A DNA stretch of 64,000 bases from Saccopteryx bilineata (GCF_036850765.1 NC_089494.1:233758779-233822778); one strand, 5' to 3'. Counted from the first letter of the stretch, positions 36,282 to 47,384 are shown. Program-made: numbers and translations. The notes: generated by a model not told the origin, from the sequence alone.

Positions 36282-39200
36282 TCATCTCAGTTTTTTTTCT
36301 GATTTACTTATTTCACTCCGTATAATGTTATCAAGGTCCATCCATGTTATTGTAAATGATCCGATGTCATCATTTCTTATGGCTGAGTAGTGAATCATAG
36401 TATATATGTACCAAAGTTTTTTAATCCACTCGTCCTCTGACGGACACTTGGGCTCTTTCCAGATCTTCGCTATTGTGAACAATGCTGCCACAAACATGCA
36501 GGTGCATTTCTCCTTTTCGAGCCGTTCTATGGTGTCCTTGGGGTATATTCCTAAAAGTGGGATAGCTGGGTCAAAAGGCAGTTCGATTTTCAGTTTTTTG
36601 AGGAATCTCCATACTGTTTTCCACAGTGGCTGCACCAGTCTGCATTCCCACCAGCAGTGCAGGAGGGTCCCCTTTTCTCCACATCCTCGCCAGCACTTAT
36701 TCTGTGTTGTTTTGTTGATAAGCGCCATTCTGACTGGTGTAAGGTGATATCTCATTGTGGTTTTAATTTGCATTTCTCTAATGATTAGTGATGTTGAGCA
36801 TTTTTTCATATGCTTATTGGCCATCTGTATGTCCTCTTTGGAGAAGTGTCTATTCATCTCTTTTGCCCATTTTTGGATTGGGTTGTTTGTCTTCCTGGTG
36901 TTGAGTTTTACAAGTTCTTTATAAATTTTGGTTATCAACCCCTTATCAGACGTATTGTCAAATATGTTCTCCCATTGTGTAGTTTGTCTTTTTATTCTGT
37001 TCTTGTTGTCTTTAGCTATGCAAAAGCTTTTTAGTTTGATATAGTCCCATTTGTTTATCCTGTCTTTTATTTCACTTCCCCGTGGAGATAAATCAGCAAA
37101 TATATTGCTCCGAGAGATGTCGGAGAGCTTACTGCCTATGTTTCCTTCTAAGATGCTTATGGTTTCACGGCCTACATTCAAGTCTTTTATCCATTTTGAG
37201 TTTATTTTTGTGAGTGGTGTAAGCTGGTGATCTAGTTTCATTTTTTTGCAGGTAGCTGTCCAATTTTCCCAACACCATTTGTTAAAGAGGCTGTCTTTAC
37301 TCCATTGTATTTCCTTACCTCCTTTGTCAAATATCAGTTGTCCATAGAACTGTGGGTTTATTTCTGGGTTCTCTGTTCTGTTCCATTGATCTATATGCCT
37401 GTTCTTATGCCAGTACCAGGCTGTTTTGAGTACAATGGCCTTGTAGTATAACTTGATATCAGGAAGTGTGATACCTCCCACTTTATTCTTCTTTTTTAAG
37501 ATTGCTGAGGCTATTCGTGTCCTTTTTTGGTTCCATATAAATTTTTGGAATATGTGTTCTATATCTTTGAAGTATGTCATTGGTATTTTAATTGGTATTG
37601 CATTGAATTTATAAATTGCTTTGGGTAATATAGACATTTTAATGATGTTTATTCTTCCTAACCATGAACACGGTATATGCTTCCACTTGTTTGTATCTTC
37701 CTTGATTTCTTTTATCAATGTTTTGTAATTTTCCGAGTACAAGTCTTTAGTCTCCTTGGTTAAGTTTACTCCTAGGTACTTTATTTTTTTGGTTGTAATT
37801 GTGAAGGGGATTGTTTCCTTAATTTCTCTTTCTGACTGTTCATTGTTGGTGTATAAAAATGCTTCTGATTTCTGAGTATTGATTTTATATCCTGCCACTT
37901 TGCTGAATTTATTTATCAGGTGAGTAGTTTTTTGACTGAGACTTTAGGGTTTTCTATATACAATATCATATCATCTGCAAATAATGATAGTTTTACTTCT
38001 TCTTTTCCAACTTGAATGCCTTTTATTTCTTCTTCTTGTCTGATTGCTGTGGCTAGGACTTCCAGGACTATGTTAAATAAGAGTGGTGAAAGGGGGCACC
38101 CCTGCCTTGTTCCTGATCTTAAGGGTATTGCTTTTAATTTTTTCCCATTGAGTATGATGTTGGCTGTGGGTTTCTCATAGATGGCTTTTATCATGTTGAG
38201 GTATGTTCCCTGTATTCCCACTTTGCTGAGAGTTTTGATCATGAATGGGTGCTGGATTTTATCAAATGCTTTTTCTGCATCTATTAAAATTATCTTATGG
38301 GTTTTCTCCTTCTTTTTGTTTATGTGATGAATCACATTGATTGATTTATGAATATTGTACCAGCCTTGACTCCCCAGAATAAATCCCACTTGATCATGGT
38401 GTATGATTTTTTCCATATATTGTTGGATCCGGTTTGCTAATATTTTGTTGAGGATTTTAGCATCTATATTCATCAGAGATATTGGCCTATAATTTTCTTT
38501 CTTTGTGTTGTCTTTGCCTGGTTTTGGAATCAGAATTATGCTTGCCTCATAAAAGGAGTTTGGAAGTCTTCCTTCCTCTTGAATTTTTTGAAATAGTTTG
38601 AGAAGGATAGGAGTTAGTTCTTCTTTGAATATTTGGTAGAATTCCGTTGTGAAGCCATCGGGCCCCAGACTTTTCTTTGTTGGGAGTTTTTTGATAACTG
38701 TTTCGATCTCCTTTGGTGTAATCGGTCTGTTTAAGTTTTCTGATTCTTCCAGATTGATTTTTGGAAGATTGTATGTTTCAAGGAATTTGTCCATTTCATC
38801 TAGGTTGTCTAGTTTTTTGGCATACAGTTCTTCACAGTATTTTCTTACAATATTTTGTATTTCTGTTGTGTCAGTTGTTATTTCTCCTCTCTCATTTCTA
38901 ATTTTATTTATTTGAGTCCTCTCTCTCTTTTTTTTGGTGAGTCTACTTAAAGGTTCATCAATCTTGTTTACCTTTTCAAAGAACCAGCTCCTAGTTTCAT
39001 TGATCCTCTGTATTGTTTCTTTAGCCTCTATGTAATTTATTTCTGCTCTGATCTTTATTATTTCCTTCCTTCTACTACAATTGGGCTTTACTTGCTGTTC
39101 TTTTTCTAATTCTTTTAGATGCAGGGTTAAGTTGTTTATTTGAGCTTTTTCTAGCTTCTGAAAGTGTGCCTGTAGTGCTATGAACTTCCCTCTCAGCACT

Positions 39201-40075
39201 GCTTTCGCTGTGTCCCATAAATTTTGAGTTGTTGTATGCTCATTGTCATTCATTTCTAGGAATTTCTTTATTTCTTCTTTGATCTCATTCTTAATCCATT
39301 CATTATTTAACACCCTGCTATTTAGTTTCCATGTGTTTGAGAATTTTTGAGCTTTTCTGCTGTGATTCATTTCTAGTTTCATGCCGTTGTGATCGGAGAA
39401 AGTGCTTGATATGATTTCAGTCTTCTTAAATTTGTTGAGAGCACTTTTGTGCCCTAACATGTGGTCTATCCTAGAGAATGTACCATGAGCACTTGAAAAG
39501 AATGTATATTCTGCTGCTTTAGGGTGAAAGGTTCTGAAGATATCTATTAAATCGAGTTGATCTAGTGTTTCCAATAAGTCTGCTGTTTCTTTGTTAATTT
39601 TCTTTCTTGAGGATCTATCTAGTGATGTTAGTGGGGTATTGAAATCCCCTACTATTATAGTATTGCTGTTGATCTCGCCCTTTAAATCCATCAAAGTCTG
39701 TTTTATATATTTGGGTGCTCCTATATTAGGTGCATAGATATTTATAATAGTTATATCTTCCTGTTGGATTACTCCCTTTATCATTATGTAGTGGCCTTCT
39801 TTATCTCTTACTATATCCTTTGTTTTAAAGTCCAATTTGTCTGATATAAGAATTGCTACGCCAGCTTTTTTTTCATTTCCGTTTGCATGAAACATTTTTT
39901 TCCATCCTTTTACCTTCAATCTGTGTGTGTCTTTTGTTCTAAGGTGTGTCTCTTGTAGACAACATATGTATGGGTCCTGTTTTCTTATCCACGCAGCTAC
40001 CCTATGTCTTTTGATTGGATCATTTAATCCATTTACATTTAAGGTTATTATTGATATGTAGTTGTTTATTGCCAT
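36282..40075 (-). pseudogene. L1 ORF2 (endonuclease/reverse transcriptase) broken by a single-base deletion
   Basis: ORF2p nicks target DNA and copies L1 RNA. The first frame (ATG 40075 to stop at 37916-37918, 719 residues) holds the AP-type endonuclease: N13/N15 in TLNVNGL, E42 in QETH, Y114 in INIYAP, D144/N146 in VGDFN, D204 in SRIDHM, D228/H229 in SDHN. The RT domain follows, with [27 protein letters not shown] and the catalytic FADD at 699-702. The frame then shifts: adding one C near 37918 would join it to the second frame (37898 to 36282), which continues with [16 protein letters not shown] and ends with the Cys-rich [18 protein letters not shown]. Total would be about 1264 residues, close to human ORF2p (1275). 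The break falls just behind the RT core, so the C-terminal part is lost from this copy's protein. Confidence 0.95.
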
Positions 40076-40140
40076 TTTCTTCTTTAAAGGTGTATTCCTT
40101 TGTCTTTTTTTTTTCTGTATTCTTTTCCCACTTTATCTGT

Positions 40141-41200
40141 TTACACCAGGCCCCTTAATATTTCCTGCAGCATTGGTTTGGTTGTAATGAATTCCTTGAG
40201 TTGTTTTTTGTCTGGGAAGCTTTTTATTTCTCCTTCAATTTTAAACAATAGCCTTGCTGGATAAAGTAGTCTTGGTTGTAGGTTCTTGTTCTGCATTACT
40301 TTGAATATTTCTTGCCATTCCCTTCTGGCCTCAAGTGTTTCTGTTGAGAAGTCAGATGTCATCCTTATGGGGGCTCCTTTGTAGGTGATAACCTTTTTTT
40401 CTCTTGCAGCTTTTAATATTTTCTCTTTATCGCTTAGCTTTGGTATTTTAATTATGATGTGTCTTGGTGTAGGTTTCTTTGGGTTTCTCTTTAATGGAGT
40501 CCTCTGTGCTTCTTGGATTTGTGAGAGTTTCTCTTGCATTAATTTAGGGAAGTTTTCAGCTATGATATGATTGAACAAAGTCTCTATCCCTTGTTCTTTT
40601 TCTTCTTCTTCAGGAACCCCTATGATGCGGATGTTATTTCTCTTCATGTTGTCACAGAGCTCTCTAAGAGTTTCCTCTGACTTTTTGAGTCTTTTTTCTC
40701 TTTTCTTCTCTGCTTTCATGCCTTCATTCCAGTTGTCTTCTAACTCGCTGATTCGATCCTCTGCTCTATCTATCCTGTTTTTAATTCCTTCCATTGTGGT
40801 CTTTATTTCTGATATTGTATTTGTCGTCTCCAACTGATTCTTTTTTATACTTGCTATTTCTTTATTTAGGTTTTCAAACTGCCCCTCCATTGTTGTTCTA
40901 AGATCCCTAAGCATCCTTACAATCATTATTTTGAACTCTGCATCTGGAAGTTTGATTATTTCCATATCACTCAGTTCATCTCTCGAAGGTGTCTCTTATG
41001 GTTTCATTTGGATTGCACTCCTTTGTCTTCTCATCTTCTTTTTTTTTATTATTTGTAGAGTTGATTGAGTCTAGGCTTGGTGTTGTCTGCCTCCAGTTTT
41101 CAGTTGTGTTATTTTTAGGTCTTCCTGGGTTGGTATCAGCTATTATTTGTAATCCACTTTCGGATTTGGGCAGCTTTGAAGTCTTGATTTGTTTGTTTTC
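40141..41200 (-). pseudogene. L1 ORF1 (ORF1p, RNA chaperone) with a one-base frameshift
   Basis: ORF1p binds L1 RNA as a coiled-coil trimer and is required for retrotransposition. The long open part starts at the ATG at 40965 and gives 274 residues: a coiled coil at about 30-105, an RRM that starts NNIRIIGVPE at 110-119, then PTPRHIIIKI at 165-174, and a C-terminal domain with EKILKAAREK (181-190) and LEARREWQEIF (211-221). In-frame codons upstream meet a TAA within about 12 codons. An open frame from 41200 to about 40990 reads residues typical of the L1 N-terminus and joins the main frame if one T (sense strand) at 40986-40987 is extra. No ATG was found for the upstream part; a TAA precedes it at 41201-41203. 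Normal length would be about 350 residues. Confidence 0.85.
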
Positions 41201-41203
41201 TTA

Positions 41204-41944
41204 ACAGGTGATAGTCTTGTTAACTGATCTCAGCAGGGGGCTTCCTTGAAACTGTATCCAGGAATGCTGTGGGTGTAACCTGAGACGCTGGAGGTCTCTT
41301 CCACCAACTAATCTCACTGGGGGCAGGGTTTTTTCTCAGCTTCAGTAGGGGGAGGTGTATCTCAGATCTCCATGGAGACCTGAGTTACTGCCCCTCCTCC
41401 CCACTTCTTGTTTTCAGTTGTGTCTTGTTGTGCTGATTGGAGCTGGATAGATGTCTGGAGATCTCTGATCCGGAAGCACTTCAGCTGTTTTGTGAAAGGT
41501 TCAGTCCCTCCCTTTCTGAAGTCCGCCTCCAGCACGAATGAGTCAGCTTTTTTATTTTGTTTCTTGCATACCTTAGCCCCTCACAGTCTGTCCCTCTCCC
41601 TGTCTTTTCCACTTGGGAGATAAGCTGGTCTTTTCAACCCACCTTGCTCCCTGGTCGCCAGGTAAGTGGCTGTGAGCAGTAGTTTCTGCTCTTTTTCCTC
41701 TGTGAAATCCTCTCTGGGCTCTCAGCCTCACCCCCCTCCTTCCATTCCTGTAAGCAGAGGAGATTCAGGCACTCCTTACCAGGATTATTGTGGCTTCCTC
41801 TTTGCTCCTTGGTTTTTGAGAGCTGTTCTTGCAGTTCAGTGTTGGTTTTTCATGCTGATTTTTTCTAAATTGATTTGTATTCCAGTTTGATGTTGAGAGC
41901 TGGGCGTCTGTGTATCCGCCTACTTTGCTGCCATCTTCTCTCTC
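41204..41944 (-). promoter_or_regulatory. L1 5' UTR / internal promoter with YY1-like site
   Basis: About 740 bp lie between the element's 5' end and the ORF1 frame. The plus strand shows GCCATCTT at 41930-41937, i.e. AAGATGGC on the L1 sense strand about 8 bases in; in human L1 the YY1 site sits at the same place and sets the transcription start. The region is richer in GC than its surroundings. The promoter role is inferred from the family. Confidence 0.7.
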
Positions 41945-41957
41945 CCTAAATATTCTT
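41945..41957. repeat. L1 target-site duplication, right copy
   Basis: CCTAAATATTCTT, identical to 35974-35986. Confidence 0.9.
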
Positions 41958-42028
41958 ATCTATAACACTGGAAAAGGAAATTTTTGTTGCATCCACAAAA
42001 ACACTTGTTCTTACTTAATTCGTGTGTG

Positions 42029-43475
42029 CTGATCTCAAATCTGACATTAGTTTTCCTCTTTAAGCTACAGTTTTTTGCAATTCAAGATTTTAGGTTTTCA
42101 TCTTATTGTAAAATTTTCAACATTTAGTTTAACATAATGAAGTAGAATGTCATCTTGGGCATCATCTTTGTGAAAATATATCATTTATATAAAGCAGTAA
42201 ATACACTAATACACTAAAAGATATGATTGCATCAGAATTTGTCTACAATTTCAAAATAGAACATATTAAAACACTATTTTAATCAAAAAATTTGCGCAAA
42301 CTTATTTAAATTCTATTCAGGCAAAAATTTGCATTTGTGTACTTGTTGAGGACAATCTCATTTGATGCTCCAGTAGTAGTTTGCTCATCACTAACAGCTC
42401 TAAGATTTTCAGGAAACTTATCAAGGTGACTGTTCAGGACTTAACAGGTGACTTAACACTCATGTTACATCCACTGTTGCGGAAAGCCAACAGCATCCTT
42501 TGAACCAGAAGTTCATAGTTTTCTGCTTTTTTGTTGCCAAGGAAGTTCTTTGTAATTGCCACGAAAGACTGCCATGCTGCTTTCTCCTCCTTATTCATCT
42601 TCCTGGAAAATTCTTCATCACGTATGAAAGTTTGAATTGGAGGTCCATCAAATACACCTGATTTTATTATCTCAAAAGACAAGGCAGGAAAAGCAGAAAT
42701 AATATGTCGAAAGCATTCACTTTCTCTATTCAAAGCCTGAACAAACTGCTTCATTAAGCCAAGTTTGATGTGAAGTAGGGGAAAAATGATCCTGTCTCAA
42801 TTAACTACAGGTTCATTCACAATATTTTGCATCCCTACTTCCAGAGCTTCACGTTTTGGCCACTCCTTCTGTGTCCAGTGTTTCTCCCAAGCTTGGTTGT
42901 CCCACAAACACAGAAAGCAAGGATGCTCCATGAAACCTCTCTGTTGTCCTAGCAGGAACTTTACCATTTTAAGATCCACACAAATGATGCAGTTATAATC
43001 TTCATACTTCAGAAAGTCGAGGATAATTATTATGTCATTATAATCTTCTCGCAGATGAGTTGAATAACCTATTGGAACTGCTGAAAATAGACAATATATG
43101 CACATGTCAGAAATGATGAAATATTGCACCTTTGACATTGAAGTGTGTAACAGCCACATATATAACAGAAGGTATCAGGACTATTCTTACATTTATGCCT
43201 ACCCGAAGAAGCCATGATTCAATCTTAAAATAAAATAAGAGGGTGTTTTTTATCTGATATTAATTTTTTACATTAAAAACACTACAATTATGTAAGAGTG
43301 ATGTTTGTAAAACATTACTTGCCTTGTGATTATGTTCAATGCAAGAGTTGTTGCCCTTGAACTCCAATTTAAGAACCTATGCATGCCATTAACTGTAACA
43401 AAAAGAAATTAAAATTGCATAAAAACTAGAGCATTCACCAAAAAATGGATTTCAGATTTGGAATCAGTGATCTAG
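42029..43475 (-). mobile_element. Candidate DNA transposon of an uncharacterised family (decayed)
   Basis: Imperfect inverted repeats lie near both ends: CTGATCTCAAATCTGACATT at 42029-42048 reads inward on the left. On the right, the inverse of about 43448-43467 reads CTGATTCCAAATCTGAAAT. Between them, on the minus strand, is the remnant of a protein found as scattered copies in arthropods, cnidarians and some vertebrates (from memory; not checked here). I find no clear target duplication, so outer limits are approximate. It could also be an isolated gene-like copy, with the inverted repeat a coincidence. Confidence 0.5.
42372..43215 (-). pseudogene. Remnant of an uncharacterised transposon-like protein
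   Basis: Three pieces on the minus strand line up in family order. (1) From ATG 43215 to about 43078: MASSGRHKCKNSPDTFCYIC, then ISSFLTCAYIVYFQ; this is a Cys-containing N-terminus. (2) In another frame, about 43080 to 42797: VPIGYSTHLREDYND, then ICVDLKMVKFLLGQQRGF, CFLCLWDN and KEWPKREAL; it ends at one TGA (42797-42799). (3) The same frame resumes past the TGA: PLLHIKLGLMKQFV, ESECFRHI, FDGPPIQTFIRDEEF, EKAAWQSF, FLGNKKAENY, GCNMS to about 42455. After a small frame slip it reads NSHLDKFPENLRAVSDEQ to about 42372. A large middle part between (1) and (2) is missing. The function is unknown; CFLC-type and CYIC-type pairs suggest metal binding. It is dead as it stands. Confidence 0.65.
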
Positions 43476-43599
43476 AGGTATATAGATACAGTTCTAAAAC
43501 CTCATGCAACAGAAAATGAAAAAAAATTGTTCTCCAGTGATTAGACAAGAAGTCAGGTAAGAAACCCAAAGCCTATAAATAAACTGATTGTTTACAATA

Positions 43600-44045
43600 A
43601 AAATTAAGTGATCTAAAACATCCACACAAATATAGTTAACTGATCTTAGACAACAACAAAAAAATAAAATAGAGTAGAGATAGTCTTTTAACAAATGTTG
43701 TTGGGACACTGGATATCCAACTAAAAAAAAATAAATCAATCAATAGTTACAGATCTTATGACCCCCACAAAAATTAACTCAAACTGATTATAAGCCTTAT
43801 ATAAAATACAAAACTTTCAAGGTTCTAGAAGATAAAATTGGAGAAAATCTAAATGACTATGGATTTGGCCATAAATTTTTAGATACATTATCTAAGTCAT
43901 AACACTTGAAAAAATTGATAAATTGGACTCCATAAAATTCTGTTCTGAGAAGATAAGTCACAGACTGAAGGAAAATATTTGCAACAAATTCATTTGATAA
44001 AGGATTATTATCCAAAATATACACAGAATACTTAAAATTCAACAA
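43600..44045 (+). mobile_element. Old L1 ORF2 fragment, plus strand
   Basis: Degenerate ORF2 blocks: TAGTTAACTGATCTTAGACAAC, TTGTTGGGACACTGGATATCC, AAAATTAACTCAAACTGATTA, GATAAATTGGACTCCATAAAATTC, AATATTTGCAACAAATTCATTTGATAAAGGATTA. All are typical of L1M-type elements. It is interrupted at about 44046. Confidence 0.75.
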
Positions 44046-44420
44046 TACAATGGAATAATAAAATACTACGCAGACATAAGAAATGATGATATATTGACAT
44101 TTATGACTACATAAATGGACATTGAGAACATTAACTAAATGAAATAAGTAAATCAGAAAAAGCTAAGAACTGTATGATTTCACACAGATGGGATATAAAA
44201 CTGAGACTCATGAACATAGATAAAAGTGAGGTTTTTACTTGTAAAGAAGGACAAATATATGGTGATGAAAAAGTATTTATTTGACTTTGAGCAATGGACA
44301 CAAATTACAATCAATAGTTCAAATTCTACAGAGAGGTTCACCTGAAACCTATGTACTCTTATTGATCGATGTCAACCCATTAAATTTAATTTCAAAATTA
44401 GAAAAAAAGGAAAAAAAAAC
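44046..44420 (+). mobile_element. Younger L1 3' end inserted in the old L1
   Basis: AATGGAATAATAAAATACTACGCAGACATAAG, AAATGGACATTGAGAAC, GAAATAAGTAAATCAGAAAAAGC, GATGGGATATAAAACTGAG, TTTGACTTTGAGCAATGGAC and an A-rich tail. These match the L1 3' end at 14880-15240 more closely than the flanking L1. Confidence 0.75.
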
Positions 44421-45010
44421 AACTGGGTTTAAAAAAATTGGTTGAAGATTAGAACAAATATCTTACTAAATAAGGTATACAGGTAACAAATAAGCATATG
44501 AATTAATGTTTCATGTCATATGTGACTAAGTAAGTGCAAATTAAAACAATGAGGTTCCACTATACACTTTATAGAATGACCATAACACAAAACACAACTC
44601 CAAATTCTGGAGAAAGAACTCTAATTTATTGCTGGTGGGAATGCAAAATGGTATAGTGACTTAGGAAGACAGTTTGGTGGCTTCTTACAGAAGTAAATAT
44701 TGTCTTACCATAAGGTCCAAAAATTGTACTCCTTGATATTTACCAAATGGAGCTGAAAGTTAATGGTCACATAATAACCTACACAAGAATGTTTGTAACA
44801 GTTTCATTCATAATTGCAAAAAGCTTGGAAGCAAATGAGATGTCCCTTAGTAGGTAAATGGGTAAACTGTGGTGTAATCATGCTGTGGAATACAGTACTA
44901 GAGATAATCTATCAAATATGAAAGGAAAGAAGGAAACTTAAACCTTAGTAATGCAGAGTACTTAAACTTACTAATGCATATTACTAAATGGAAGAAGCCA
45001 ATCTGAATTC
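44421..45010 (+). mobile_element. Old L1 ORF2/3' fragment, continuation
   Basis: The sequence resumes in L1 order after the insertion: TTGGTTGAAGATTAGAACAAATATC, AATTAAAACAATGAGGTTCCACTA, TATTGCTGGTGGGAATGCAAAATGG, AATGTTTGTAACAGTTTCATTCATAATTGC and ATGCTGTGGAATAC. Frames are broken throughout. Confidence 0.75.
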
Positions 45011-45014
45011 TTTT

Positions 45015-46765
45015 TGAATTTACCTTTTATTGTTCCAAGGAAAAGAGAATAATGTAGATATAACAATACAAACATTATTTGCATTTTCCCACATAATTGT
45101 TCTCTTCCAAGAGGCTCAACTCCTAACCTTCATCATGTATTATATTCTAGGACAGTAGTTTCCAATGTTTTATGGTTTGTAATAATTTTAATAAAAATTT
45201 GAGTTTGTACTTCCAATACACATGTATTTATTTATTCATAAATATTATACATGTTTTATCAAAGTAAATGTTATATATTGTGAAACATACATAAAGCATA
45301 TATTTTAATGCTAAAGTTATAGGCAAACAAAATTAAAATAATAAAAAATCTTAAGATTCAAAATTGGGTGTAAATTTATATAAGCGTCAATACATTGCTG
45401 ACTACAAAGCTGAAAGCCAATAGTCTAGGTCCGGAAACTGAAATAAGGGTGATATCAATCAAACCTAGAAACATTTAAGTCAGTAAACTCAGATGTACAT
45501 ATTACTTATATATTATAAGACAATGTGTACAGGTTTCTGGGGGTAATAATCAAACCTCTTCTTCAAAAGCCTACATCTAGATGGTAATTAAGTCAAGAAC
45601 ATAAATATCTATTTTATGAAAATTCAAATAAAATATTATGCTGTGGAAAAATACAAGATTTCCACCTGGTAGTTAAGAAAATTGATCTTTTCTTGAGGGT
45701 GAATTTGCAAACTACAACAAAGACAGATAAGGGTCCTTTGGAAGAGAAGCTGTGCTGACAGCACTCATTACCAGGAACAGGAGGATGGGATATGGTGCAG
45801 AGGAAAATATTTCTTTAGTCTGCCTTCTCAAAATGTGTGCTAGGAGTCAGGGAAGGAACTGGGTTAAATACAAAGAAAGCATGCCAACATCACAGCCAAC
45901 ACCCCCTTCCTATAGTATGCCTTGGAGCACCCAATGTGTACCTAACTCATGCTTAGGAGACTTGCAGGCTCTTGGAAACTTTCATAATTCTGACTTAAAA
46001 ATAGATTTGCATTTTTACTTTAGGAATATAGACATTTAAAATTTTTATGCATTTTTAAAATGAGTGTTGTATTTTCTGACAAGGATTTTGACTTTTCTGG
46101 CAGGGTCTGTGATGAAAGCTGTTATTTGCCAGATGGATGGATACATAACATCTTAACTGGCAGATTGTCTTTACTATATAGATAAAATTTAATGTTGAAA
46201 AAAGGAACAAGATGCTTCTGGTTCCCAAATGATCTGCAAAATATTTATTAAAATTAAATTGTGAAATATTTGTATAGACCAGAAGAGGTCTGAAAAAGTC
46301 AAAATGTTGCTCATGAAAGATTTCAATTACCTAAATATTGACTGAGTAACAGGTATGAAAAAATATAAGCATGTGCCTCTTAGAGAAAATTCCATTTGTT
46401 CATAATTCAATTTGATGAACAATTATTCTGGCAGAATAGAAGGAACCACTTTGATTTATACTGTAAAGATCTCAGCTAAGAATTATTGATAAATAAATAT
46501 AAAACCAAGGGTTTTGATTATATGATAATAACAATAATATAGTTGCTATCTTTTCCAAATCAGATTACTAATGCTGTTTCATTTTCCCAAGTTCTTACAC
46601 TAACTTTGCTCCCCAGAAATAACTCCTCAGTCAATTTGTCTCCATGTTTCTCATTTTGTGTGAGGTACAGTGTAAAATGAATTCAAAAAAGAAAGAGAGA
46701 ATAGAAAAAGAGTTTTAAATCAAGATGTTAAAATATAAAGTTCTTTTTTAATTGTAAAATAAAGT
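45015..46765. other. Unassigned AT-rich DNA
   Basis: A 95-codon plus-strand frame at 45752-46039 has no recognisable product. I see no splice context and no repeat family that I can name. Confidence 0.45.
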
Positions 46766-46771
46766 TAGTCT

Positions 46772-47210
46772 GCCTGACCAGGCACTGGTGCAGTGGATAG
46801 AGCGTCGGACTCGGACACAGAGGACCCAGGGCTGAAACCCTGCAGTTGCCAGCTTGAGTGCTGGCTCATTCAGTTTGGGCAGGGCTCACCAGCTTAAGCA
46901 CGAGGTGCCTGGCTTGAGCGAGGGATTATAAACATGACTCCATGGTCACTGGTTTGAGCCCATCGGTTGCTGCCTTGAGGCCCAAGGTCGCTGGCTTGAT
47001 CCCAAGATCACTGGCTTGAGGAAGAGGTTATTCGTTCTGCTGAACCACTCCCCGTCAAGGCACATATGAGAAAGCAATCAACGAACAACTAAGGTGCAGC
47101 AACAAAGAATTAATGTTCCTCATCTCTCTCCCTTCTTATCTGTCTGTCTCTGTATGTCCCTCTCTGGCTTTTTCTTTGTCTCTGTCAAAAAAATAAATAA
47201 CATAACATAG
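46772..47210 (+). mobile_element. tRNA-derived SINE with tandem-unit body, plus strand
   Basis: The head GCCTGACCAGGCACTGGTGCAG, then many units around 'gctggcttgag' and 'ggtcactggtttgagc', then AAGGCACATATGAGAAAGCAATC, a CT-rich run and an A-rich tail. Target duplication AGTTAGTCT (46763-46771 and 47211-47219). Confidence 0.9.
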
Positions 47211-47242
47211 AGTTAGTCTTACTAAAAAATAATTTTACTTAT

Positions 47243-47245
47243 TTA

Positions 47246-47279
<34 letters not shown>
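47243..47279. repeat. (ATT)n microsatellite
   Basis: About twelve ATT/TTA steps, directly left of a truncated SINE. It probably grew from that SINE's tail. Confidence 0.85.
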
Positions 47280-47366
47280 TTGTATTTTTCCGAAGTTAGA
47301 AGCCAGGGAGAGGCAGACAGATGCCCGCATGTGCCCAACCGGGATCCACATAGCATGCCCACCAGT
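47280..47366 (-). mobile_element. Truncated Ves-type SINE (3' part only), minus strand
   Basis: TTGTATTTTTCCGAAG, GATGCCCGCATGTGCCCAACC and GGATCCACATAGCATGCCCACCAG, then the homology stops abruptly. Only the 3' fifth or so of the SINE is left. Confidence 0.85.
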
Positions 47367-47384
47367 GTAACATTAGGCACTTTT

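Larger units (their letters stand above)
35987..41944 (-). mobile_element. Full-length LINE-1 element, minus strand, recent
   Basis: This is a complete L1 of about 5.96 kb. Read on the minus strand it runs: 5' UTR (41944-41204), ORF1 (to 40141), a 65-bp spacer, ORF2 (40075-36282), 3' UTR with a polypurine tract, and a poly-A tail at 35987. A 13-bp perfect target-site duplication flanks it, the mark of target-primed insertion. It reaches the true 5' end, since the first bases contain AAGATGGC, the YY1-type start seen in mammalian L1s. Each ORF carries an apparent one-base indel, so this copy is probably dead now but recently was active. Confidence 0.97.

Noticed and set aside
38649..38915. Plus-strand frames opposite the L1 (also 36068, 36406, 36810, 40385, 40571, 40989, 41408, 41666)
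   Set aside because: They are antisense shadows of L1 ORF1, ORF2 and the UTRs, with no recognisable product.
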